Shown one piece after another: positions 1 through 5,431 of a stretch of 5,431 bases of DNA. How positions within the stretch are numbered: position 1 is the first letter of the stretch; every line of letters starts with the position of its first letter. This stretch comes from JBBQXY01 sp051004815 (lineage in GTDB: Bacteria; Chloroflexota; Ktedonobacteria; Ktedonobacterales; Ktedonobacteraceae). The stretch is taken from the NCBI GenBank assembly GCA_051004815.1, contig JBPCJY010000126.1, positions 1 through 5,431 of the forward strand. Reading direction: 5' to 3'. The notes under the pieces were generated by a model. It was not told the origin of the DNA. It did no database searches and worked only from the letters and a program-made list of their open reading frames with translations. The translations under genes were made by a program, and so were the position numbers.

Positions 1-30
1 GAACCTGATGGATAATTGTTTCTCTTTCAT
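1..30 (-). CDS. Possible 5' end of a leftward gene, cut by the window edge
   Basis: An ATG at 30-28 on the minus strand opens a frame of ten codons (MKEKQLSIRF) that reaches the window edge without a stop. An in-frame TAG at 48-46 lies upstream with no other start codon between, so if a gene in this frame starts here it starts at this ATG. It sits about where transcription from the candidate promoter at 38-66 should begin, which would make it leaderless; no Shine-Dalgarno is evident apart from a weak AGG. Ten codons are too few to identify a product, and the open stretch could be chance. Confidence 0.2.
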   Translation of the reverse strand, partial: MKEKQLSIRF

Positions 31-37
31 ATAACCT

Positions 38-66
38 AGTATGCACTATTTTAACCTATGTGTCAA
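38..66 (-). promoter_or_regulatory. Candidate sigma-70-type promoter, pointing left out of the window
   Basis: On the minus strand a perfect -35 TTGACA (66-61) is followed after 17 bases by CATACT (43-38), four of six matches to TATAAT. It lies 63 bases past the kinase stop and directs transcription away from the kinase, so it probably serves the next gene to the left. Expected transcription start is near position 31. This is motif matching only. Confidence 0.45.
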
Positions 67-108
67 GGGGAGAGATGTCTACGGAACGGGATGTATGACC
101 ATGTTTTT

Positions 109-120
109 GTAACTGGTTAC
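109..120. repeat. Short inverted repeat just past the kinase stop
   Basis: GTAAC-TG-GTTAC, two 5-bp arms with a 2-base centre, begins 9 bases past the kinase stop codon and lies upstream of the leftward -35 box at 61-66. The centre is too small for a stable RNA hairpin loop and the transcript continues into A residues, not U, so it does not look like a terminator. A binding site for a dimeric regulator is possible; chance is equally possible. Confidence 0.2.
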
Positions 121-128
121 ACACCCCT

Positions 129-2429
129 TTATTTACGCGTAATCTGCATATTCGAGAAAGCGACCTCGGTCCCTTTCAGATTCACCAGCATTCCTACCAT
201 CCCACTGGCCAGCGTGCCATCATGGGTATTGCCAATCGCTTTACCATTGACGGTAAAGCTAAAGTTGGGGCCATTCTGGTAAATTCGGATCGTATTCGTC
301 TTGTTCACCCCTTGCCCCTGATGGTACTCGTGACCAAAAGGCATGTGCCAGAGCTGTGTCCAGGCTTTACTGGGTGATCCCTGGCTATCATCGTACTTGT
401 AGAAACGATATTCCCCACCATTGATATTGACCACCTCAAAGCTGTAGAAGGTGGTCACAGTTTGCGTTCCCTTTTTCTGCTGGCTAAAGCGAATAATCAT
501 GCCGAACGAGTTATTAGTGGAGGCATCATCCCCTTTGACCTCCCACATCGATAGCGTATAAGCATTGGGAATGGTGAAAAGCTGTCCAGCCAGAACGACG
601 GCGACGGCATTTCCGTCAGTATTCGCGATATGATACGCATTGTTCTGAAAAAACTCGTTCTTGCTAATTGGGAAATTATGAATATTTTCTGACAATGGAT
701 CTGTTAGAATCACATTTGCATCGACAGTAGCCTGCGCCCGTGCAGTCGCGGTGCCGATGGGATTAGGCCGACCAGTACCCGGCGTACCAGCTTTACTGAT
801 GCTTGTACTGCCCTGACCCGCCCTGCCATGGAGATACCAGACGGAACCACCAGCACCAAGTATGATGAGCAGTGCTAAAACGCTGACTACAAGTTTCTGC
901 CCAAGCGAGGTGATTTTGCCTTTTTTCGTGGTTTCTGGTAGTTCCGCATCCGGTTTGGATACCACTGGAAGGAGACCAGTGACAAAACGTCCCGGTTGTC
1001 CCGCCACAGGAACCTGCACAACTTTGACCGGGCCAGTCAGCTTCATAGTGCTAGTGGCACTCGGGTCGGTGTTGGGAACCGTCAAGGCACCAGTAGTGCT
1101 ACACACAGGCGATTCCTGGTTCAGTTCTGTTGGTGTCGTTCCCGCTAAGGCACCCGTCGGTTGCGTCCCTGTCAAGGCCGGTAATATGCCCGTTGCCCTG
1201 GCATGAGCAGCGGTGTTTGTGGTCGCGGCTGGCAAGTGACCCGTTGCCCTGGGGAACATACCCGTTCGCGAAAGCAAGCCAGAAGGTCGCGACCCATCAG
1301 AGTTTATGATTGGCATTGCACCCGTTCGTGAAAGTAGACCGGAAGGTCGCGACCCATCAGCACTTATCGCTGGCAACCCGCCTGTTGGATTGTTAGTATT
1401 GAGTTCACTTCCAGGCATGGGTATAGCCCCTGCCTGCTGCCAGGTAGGGTCAAAAAGGCCACGCGGCGCAAAGAGCCGTCCAGCAGTCGATGTGTCAATG
1501 GCCGGTATGCTGCTGGCGGTATTGCCACCCAGCGCGATGCCGGCATAGGTGAGGGCGTTGCGGAATGCTGCGGCGAATTCGCCGGTTGTCGTATAGCGAT
1601 CAGCTGGCCGTTTTGCGAGAGCTCGCAACAATACTTGCTCTGCCTCAATCGGTAAATCTTTGCGTAACAGGCGCGGCGGCGGCGGTTGCGTCCGCAATTG
1701 GTGCGCGGCAATCTGCATCGGCGTCTCACCTGAGAACGGGGTCAACCCCGTGGTCATTTGGTAGAGAATGACGCCCAGCGAGTATAAATCTGAGCGACCA
1801 TCCACAACCTCACCAATGACCTGTTCCGGTGCCATGTAATCTGGCGTGCCAACAGGTGCTCCCGCCCCCGTTAGACGCATCTGCGGCGTTTGTCCATCGG
1901 CGATGATTTTCACCAAACCGAAATCGGTGAGCAGGAGTCGCCCATCAGATGTAATCAAAATATTGGCGGGCTTGATATCGCGGTGGATAATTCCTCGCTC
2001 GTGCGCGAAATCCAGCGCGGAAGCCAATTGTTCCAGGTAATTTAACGCTTTGGGCAGCGGTAATTGGCCTTCTTGTTCGAGCACCTCGCGGATCGTGCCT
2101 CCACTGATGTACGGTACTACCAGGTAAGCCAGCCCGTCTCGTTCGCCATATTCATGGACATGCAGTATATTGGGATGCTCCAGGGAGGCTGCTGCATCAG
2201 TTTCACGGCGAAACCGCTCAAGAAAAGCAACTCGCTGATGAGCCGTTAAGCTGGTGGTCGGCAACAATACTTTGACAGCTACCTGACGACGAGGTCGCGA
2301 TTGTTGTGCCAGGTATACCGCTCCCATGCCACCTTGTCCGATAATCTTTTGGAGCGTACACGTTCCTAGCACTGTACCAATCAATGCGTCTGCGTTCATT
2401 AAAGCTTTACCTCTTTTTGTTGTTGACAT
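129..2429 (-). CDS. Membrane Ser/Thr protein kinase (PknB-like, Hanks type) with outside sensor-like domain
   Basis: Complete eukaryotic-like Ser/Thr kinase, 766 residues, with all catalytic motifs seen: glycine loop GQGGMGAVY (31-39), VAVK with Lys53, helix-C Glu76, HRDIKPAN (149-156; catalytic Asp151), DFG (169-171), GTPDYMAPE (194-202), Asp214 of the GRSDLYSLG segment and Arg278. HRD places it among RD kinases, usually activated by activation-loop phosphorylation (Thr187 and Thr195 are candidates). Residues 300-510 form a Thr/Pro/Gly-rich linker with eight TG-x-[LMF]-like motifs. A basic stretch (502-512) precedes one membrane helix (about 513-533), giving kinase inside, C-terminus outside. 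Residues about 572-766 look like a beta-rich concanavalin-A-like/DUF1080-type domain, possibly binding a glycan or other ligand (inference); there are no PASTA repeats. Two starts are possible: ATG at 2429, or Met11 at 2399, which has the better Shine-Dalgarno. No terminator with a U-tract is visible after the TAA. The substrate is unknown. Confidence 0.95.
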   Translation of the reverse strand: MSTTKRGKALMNADALIGTVLGTCTLQKIIGQGGMGAVYLAQQSRPRRQVAVKVLLPTTSLTAHQRVAFLERFRRETDAAASLEHPNILHVHEYGERDGLAYLVVPYISGGTIREVLEQEGQLPLPKALNYLEQLASALDFAHERGIIHRDIKPANILITSDGRLLLTDFGLVKIIADGQTPQMRLTGAGAPVGTPDYMAPEQVIGEVVDGRSDLYSLGVILYQMTTGLTPFSGETPMQIAAHQLRTQPPPPRLLRKDLPIEAEQVLLRALAKRPADRYTTTGEFAAAFRNALTYAGIALGGNTASSIPAIDTSTAGRLFAPRGLFDPTWQQAGAIPMPGSELNTNNPTGGLPAISADGSRPSGLLSRTGAMPIINSDGSRPSGLLSRTGMFPRATGHLPAATTNTAAHARATGILPALTGTQPTGALAGTTPTELNQESPVCSTTGALTVPNTDPSATSTMKLTGPVKVVQVPVAGQPGRFVTGLLPVVSKPDAELPETTKKGKITSLGQKLVVSVLALLIILGAGGSVWYLHGRAGQGSTSISKAGTPGTGRPNPIGTATARAQATVDANVILTDPLSENIHNFPISKNEFFQNNAYHIANTDGNAVAVVLAGQLFTIPNAYTLSMWEVKGDDASTNNSFGMIIRFSQQKKGTQTVTTFYSFEVVNINGGEYRFYKYDDSQGSPSKAWTQLWHMPFGHEYHQGQGVNKTNTIRIYQNGPNFSFTVNGKAIGNTHDGTLASGMVGMLVNLKGTEVAFSNMQITRK
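1261..1380 (-). repeat. Two in-frame 60-bp direct repeats in the kinase linker
   Basis: Positions 1261-1320 and 1321-1380 are tandem units with 45 of 60 identical bases by eye, including 19 consecutive identical bases. They encode kinase residues 357-376 and 377-396, sharing 13 identical residues (DGSRPSGLLSRTG). Base differences inside the shared peptide are synonymous, suggesting an old duplication kept at the protein level. The TG pairs at 349, 369 and 389 are spaced by exactly 20 residues, so a third, more worn unit may precede them. Confidence 0.85.
2409..2414 (-). promoter_or_regulatory. Ribosome binding site favouring the internal kinase start Met11
   Basis: AGAGGT (within AAAGAGGT) on the minus strand ends 9 bases before ATG 2399-2397, the Met11 codon. 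The outer ATG at 2429 has only a G-rich GGCGGGG (2441-2435) five bases upstream. The inner start would give a 756-residue kinase beginning MNADALIGTVLG and would still hold the whole kinase domain. The longer form is kept as the annotated span because both starts are workable. Confidence 0.45.
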
Positions 2430-2487
2430 TTTTTCCCCGCCATTTGTGCATTGCTCACTGTTGTGTGGTATATCCCTACATTTCTAC

Positions 2488-2516
2488 ATCTTAGTCAACT
2501 TACGTCGTTCTGGCAA
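2488..2516 (-). promoter_or_regulatory. Weak candidate promoter for the kinase gene
   Basis: On the minus strand TTGCCA (2516-2511, five of six to TTGACA) is spaced 17 bases from TAAGAT (2493-2488, four of six to TATAAT), 59 bases or more ahead of the outer kinase ATG. An overlapping alternative is TTGACT (2498-2493) with GATATA (2474-2469) at 18 bases. The intergenic stretch is AT-richer than the genes, so such matches are expected by chance. A small palindrome, GCCTT-A-AAGGC, lies upstream at 2524-2534 and could be an operator. Confidence 0.3.
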
Positions 2517-2656
2517 TGAATCAGCCTTAAAGGCATGACCAAAGTAATGTGTTTTACAAACTTTTCTGCTGATTGCCTCTCGCGTGTGATACAAACGTCA
2601 ATCAGAATCAACGGCATGAGCCATCAAATTGCGGTGGAATAGGAGAGAAGTCACCT

Positions 2657-5215
2657 TTAGGCTCTGGGGTCGATATCTTCGGGTTCGCTATCTGCTTCGG
2701 CATCAAGGGGGATTTCTTCGCTGCCGAGACGCACTGCCATGGAGGGGACAGTGCGACTTTGCACGATAATACCATGCAGTAAGGCCATGGCAGCCTGCGC
2801 GAGCATAGGACGCAGCCGCTCCATACGTTCGCGCTGTATGCGCATCTGCTCACTGTAGTTGCGTGCGCGTCCAGCAGCAGAGCGTTCGTTGACAACACCT
2901 TCGGTGAGTAGCGGTGACATGTGTTCCCATATGTCACGCGCATCGAGAACCTGACCTACCGCCGATTGCACTTGCTGTACCAGATCAATGGTCTGGTTCA
3001 GCACCATCAACAGGTCGCCTTCCGCCAGATCAATACGTCGCAGCAAACCACCGAGCGACATACCACGCGCCCATGCCAGCGCAATGCCGTGAAAATCGGG
3101 GACAATGTTGGGAGAACCACTCAAACTTGCACGTTCTTCAATGCCATGCACGTTTTGCTCGATACGCCAAAGCTCGCTGCGTACTCGCTTCAGCTTGGTG
3201 TTGAGGATATCGCGATTATTCAAACGGCGCTCATTATCAAAGGTAAACCAGCTACAAACTTCGGCCAATTCTCCCGGCGTTAGTTCATCCAATGCACCGA
3301 GCATCATCAATTCGATGATTATGACACCAGCTGGGTGGAAAATGCTGCGCAGCAGACGCCCTTTAATCGTGAGCTGGTCATCCTGCCCAATGTAGCCAAG
3401 CGTACGCAGTGCGAAAATGGTGCCATCAAGTTCCGCCGCTCCAGCACGGCTGAGCGGGTAGGCACCGATAGATTTGCGCCGTCGCTCCAGGGCCAACGTT
3501 GCCCCTTCGATAGCCTTGGCGCGTTTCTTATTGCCTTCCTTTTTACCACTGTGGTAGCGCGTCTCCAGTTTCTCTAAACGTACCAATTCTCGATGTTCCC
3601 ACAGGAGATAACGTTGATATTCGCGTAAGCTAGAGGCGCAGATACGCCGTAAGTGCTGAACATCACCCGGTCGCCAGAGATTGAGCACGGAGTTATAGCG
3701 GATCACAAATGAACTGGTGACAGGCAAGAGCGCACTCGTAATGCGCTCAAATGCGCTCTCGAACGGCTCCCAGGGAGAATATGGGATAATGGCGGCTCCA
3801 TGAATATCCATGCCGCGTCGTCCAGCCCTCCCTGTCAATTGCCGATATTCATTGGGGGTGAGCAGACGCATCTCTTGTCCATCAAACTTGCTCAGACTGC
3901 CCACAATGACGGAACGGGCGGGCATGTTGACTCCTAGAGCCAGCGTATCGGTCGCGAATACCGCACGCAGATAGCCGCGTGCAAAGAGTGTTTCCACCAA
4001 CACCTTCAATCCGGGCAAGATGCCAGCATGATGGAAAGCAAGACCACGCGGGAGCAGATCACTCAAGGCATAGACTTGCTGTAGGCTACGATCTTCTTTA
4101 GGCAAGGTTTCTAGCCAGATTTCCACCTCTTCTTTGATCAGCGTCTGCTCTTCCGGCGTGGTGAAGAGATGCAGTCCGGCACTCATAGCAGCTTCCTCGA
4201 CGACGCGCCGCCCCGGCAAGAAATAGAGGCATGGCAGCAGATCGGCATCGCGCAAGACTGTCAGTATCTCGCCTGGTTCCGGTGCTTTTCGTTGCGGTAA
4301 ACGTTTTTGCGTCTGTTTTTCTCTGGCAGCATCCGCAACACTTTCGGTTTCCTGGGCAGCGGTGTTCTGTTGCCGACCCGCTTTGCGTCTTTTTCCGCGA
4401 TCATCCCAGGCTTCGTCCTCGTCCTCATCATCCTCAAATGTATAGGCGCGACGGCGTCCCATCATCTGGGCCAGCTTTGCCTCGCCGCCTATGTCAGGAA
4501 AGCGTTCAATGCGGTTGGCGTCAGCATCCTGTACGAGGTGCAGCTTGTTATCGAGAAAATAGTAGTGTTCCAGTGGGACAGCACGCTGCTCATGCACAAC
4601 GAGTTCGATGGGGCGATGAACGCGGCTAATCCAACTGGCCAGGTCTTCCGCGTTGCTGACAGTAGCGGATAAACCCACAAATTGCACATGCTGCGGTGAG
4701 CAGATAATAGCTTCTTCCCACACGGGGCCACGACCAACATCGCTCAGATAGTGGAGTTCATCGAAAATGACGAAACCAACATCTCCCAGGGCCGAGGGAA
4801 TACTCAGTCCCTCGTTGTCTAAGCGTTCTCCACCCTCTTCGAGTAACATATTGCGATAAACTTCAGTGGTCATGATGACGACGGAGGCGCGGCTATGTTC
4901 CACGATATCGCCCGTGACCAGACCCACCGTATCATAGCCAAACAATTCTCGCAGGTCGCGATATTTCTGATTAGAAAGTGCCTTGAGGGGAGTAGTATAA
5001 ATGACACGCTGCTTGCGCTGCTGGGCAAGCCAGATAGCATACTCCGCGACTATCGTTTTGCCCGTGCCTGTTGGGGCCGCCACCATCACTGATTGCCCTT
5101 GCGCGAGATGCGCCATTGCCTCTACCTGAAAAGGGTCCAGGGGAAACGCATAACGTTCCGCGAACTCCTGCATCGCCGCCAGGGTCTCGCTCCCGGCCTC
5201 CACTTGCTTGTTCAT
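2657..5215 (-). CDS. Ski2/Mtr4/HelY-like DExH-box RNA helicase with DSHCT C-terminal domain
   Basis: Complete superfamily 2 ATP-dependent helicase, 852 residues, close to mycobacterial HelY in size and architecture and shorter than eukaryotic Mtr4 or Ski2. Seen: Q-motif-like FPLDPFQ (24-30), Walker A APTGTGKT (47-54; Lys53), motif Ia TTPLKALSNQKY (74-85), TGD (101-103), motif II DELH (152-155), motif III LSAT (182-185), motif IV-like CLYFLPGRR (329-337), motif V ATDTLALGVNMPAR (421-434) and motif VI QLTGRAGRRGMD (459-470). A charged insert (about 255-312) separates the two RecA domains. Residues 520-620 include a short basic helical stretch and a winged-helix-like part, with no full Mtr4 arch. 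Residues about 635-820 match DSHCT in pattern (ELMMLGALDELTPGELAEV; GDLLMVLNQTIDLVQQV). The tail is acidic. Expected role: cytoplasmic 3'-5' unwinding or remodelling of structured RNA, perhaps in decay; DNA substrates cannot be excluded. The start ATG has GAGG only 2 nt upstream, an unusually short spacing, but no better start is seen. Confidence 0.95.
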   Translation of the reverse strand: MNKQVEAGSETLAAMQEFAERYAFPLDPFQVEAMAHLAQGQSVMVAAPTGTGKTIVAEYAIWLAQQRKQRVIYTTPLKALSNQKYRDLRELFGYDTVGLVTGDIVEHSRASVVIMTTEVYRNMLLEEGGERLDNEGLSIPSALGDVGFVIFDELHYLSDVGRGPVWEEAIICSPQHVQFVGLSATVSNAEDLASWISRVHRPIELVVHEQRAVPLEHYYFLDNKLHLVQDADANRIERFPDIGGEAKLAQMMGRRRAYTFEDDEDEDEAWDDRGKRRKAGRQQNTAAQETESVADAAREKQTQKRLPQRKAPEPGEILTVLRDADLLPCLYFLPGRRVVEEAAMSAGLHLFTTPEEQTLIKEEVEIWLETLPKEDRSLQQVYALSDLLPRGLAFHHAGILPGLKVLVETLFARGYLRAVFATDTLALGVNMPARSVIVGSLSKFDGQEMRLLTPNEYRQLTGRAGRRGMDIHGAAIIPYSPWEPFESAFERITSALLPVTSSFVIRYNSVLNLWRPGDVQHLRRICASSLREYQRYLLWEHRELVRLEKLETRYHSGKKEGNKKRAKAIEGATLALERRRKSIGAYPLSRAGAAELDGTIFALRTLGYIGQDDQLTIKGRLLRSIFHPAGVIIIELMMLGALDELTPGELAEVCSWFTFDNERRLNNRDILNTKLKRVRSELWRIEQNVHGIEERASLSGSPNIVPDFHGIALAWARGMSLGGLLRRIDLAEGDLLMVLNQTIDLVQQVQSAVGQVLDARDIWEHMSPLLTEGVVNERSAAGRARNYSEQMRIQRERMERLRPMLAQAAMALLHGIIVQSRTVPSMAVRLGSEEIPLDAEADSEPEDIDPRA

Positions 5216-5259
5216 AACCTCATCTTTGTTGCTTGCTATCTATTCAGTCTCACGGCCCC

Positions 5260-5268
5260 ATTGTAACA
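5260..5268 (-). promoter_or_regulatory. Candidate extended -10 promoter for the helicase gene
   Basis: TGTTACAAT on the minus strand (5268-5260) fits the extended -10 pattern TGn-TATAAT with one mismatch. The -35 position 17 bases upstream holds only TTGTTC (5288-5283, three of six), as is common for extended -10 promoters. Transcription would start near 5253, giving a leader of roughly 37 bases before ATG 5215. Confidence 0.4.
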
Positions 5269-5342
5269 CCTCCCGTAAAAATGAACAACCATCATGCGTT
5301 ACAAACAGACATTTAGAGATAAGACTGTCTGTGAGCGGACTG

Positions 5343-5431
5343 GAGCGGGATTCGGCCTGTCATTCTGAGCGGGATTCGGCCTGTCATTCTGAGCGGGATT
5401 CGGCCTGTCATTCTGAGCGGGATTCGGCCTG
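5343..5431. repeat. 24-bp perfect direct tandem repeat, at least 3.7 copies, cut by the window edge
   Basis: Three full copies (5343-5366, 5367-5390, 5391-5414) and a 17-base partial copy (5415-5431) are identical at every base. Each unit starts GAGCGGGATTCGG and ends CCTGTCATTCT. There are no spacers, so it is not a CRISPR array. The array ends 127 bases upstream of the helicase start and about 75 bases upstream of its candidate promoter. The unit is eight codons long and four of six frames have no stop, so a coding origin to the right cannot be excluded, but a minus-strand continuation meets stops within about 70 bases. A worn partial copy may exist at 5329-5340. Confidence 0.95.

Noticed and set aside
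65..129. Kinase terminator from AAGGGG (65-70) and CCCCTT (124-129)
   Set aside because: The arms are 53 bases apart and no U-tract follows on the transcribed strand.
862..1206. 114-codon plus-strand frame opposite the kinase linker
   Set aside because: It mirrors the repetitive Thr/Pro-rich linker of the kinase, and the repeat explains the open frame.
1364..1729. 121-codon minus-strand frame overlapping the kinase
   Set aside because: It overlaps the kinase domain end and linker in another frame; composition is Arg/Cys-rich and without family features.
2569..2605. Terminator after the helicase from CTGATTG (2569-2575) and CAATCAG (2599-2605)
   Set aside because: The 7-bp arms enclose a 23-base loop, are AT-rich, and no U-tract follows on the minus strand; chance match.
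2608..2943. 111-codon minus-strand frame at the helicase 3' end
   Set aside because: It overlaps the conserved DSHCT region in another frame and ends in the intergenic gap; no ribosome site or known motif seen.
4231..4629. 132-codon plus-strand open frame opposite the helicase
   Set aside because: It lies wholly antisense to a conserved helicase, has an unlikely Arg/His/Pro-rich composition and shows no recognisable motif; it is a shadow frame.
5305..5332. Inverted repeat ACAGAC (5305-5310) / GTCTGT (5327-5332) upstream of the helicase promoter
   Set aside because: Six-bp arms with a 16-base loop are expected by chance; no adjoining signal supports an operator or riboswitch.
5343..5431. CRISPR array
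   Set aside because: Units are directly adjacent with no unique spacers, and no cas gene is nearby.

Overview
The window looks like a piece of a Ktedonobacteria-type (Chloroflexota) chromosome. I infer this from a eukaryotic-like Ser/Thr kinase with one membrane segment and an outside beta-sandwich-like domain, a bacterial Ski2-like helicase, moderate GC content and loose gene spacing with short intergenic tandem repeats. No marker gene confirms the taxonomy.

Layout: both complete genes lie on the minus strand, so transcription runs right to left. At the right edge (5343-5431) is a perfect 24-bp direct tandem repeat cut by the window end, followed by a leader with an extended -10 promoter candidate (5260-5268). 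The first gene (5215 to 2657) encodes an 852-residue Ski2/Mtr4/HelY-like superfamily 2 helicase with a DSHCT-like C-terminus. A 227-bp gap (2430-2656) holds a weak promoter candidate. The second gene (2429 to 129) encodes a 766-residue membrane Ser/Thr kinase: cytoplasmic kinase domain, long Thr/Pro/Gly-rich linker with TG-x-L-P repeats, one membrane helix, and a C-terminal outside domain resembling concanavalin-A-like/DUF1080 folds. The last 128 bases (1-128) contain a good leftward sigma-70-type promoter that may drive a leaderless gene beginning at position 30 and leaving the window. No gap exceeds 300 bases.

The two genes share orientation, but the 227-bp gap and separate promoter candidates do not suggest a tight operon. 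The helicase probably works in RNA turnover or remodelling and the kinase in sensing a signal outside the membrane; a functional link is only speculation. I see no RNA gene, insertion sequence, CRISPR array or defence/toxin cassette, and no clear undescribed system. The points most worth a second look are the edge tandem repeat, the repeat-bearing linker and outside domain of the kinase, the charged insert of the helicase, and the possible leaderless promoter at the left edge.
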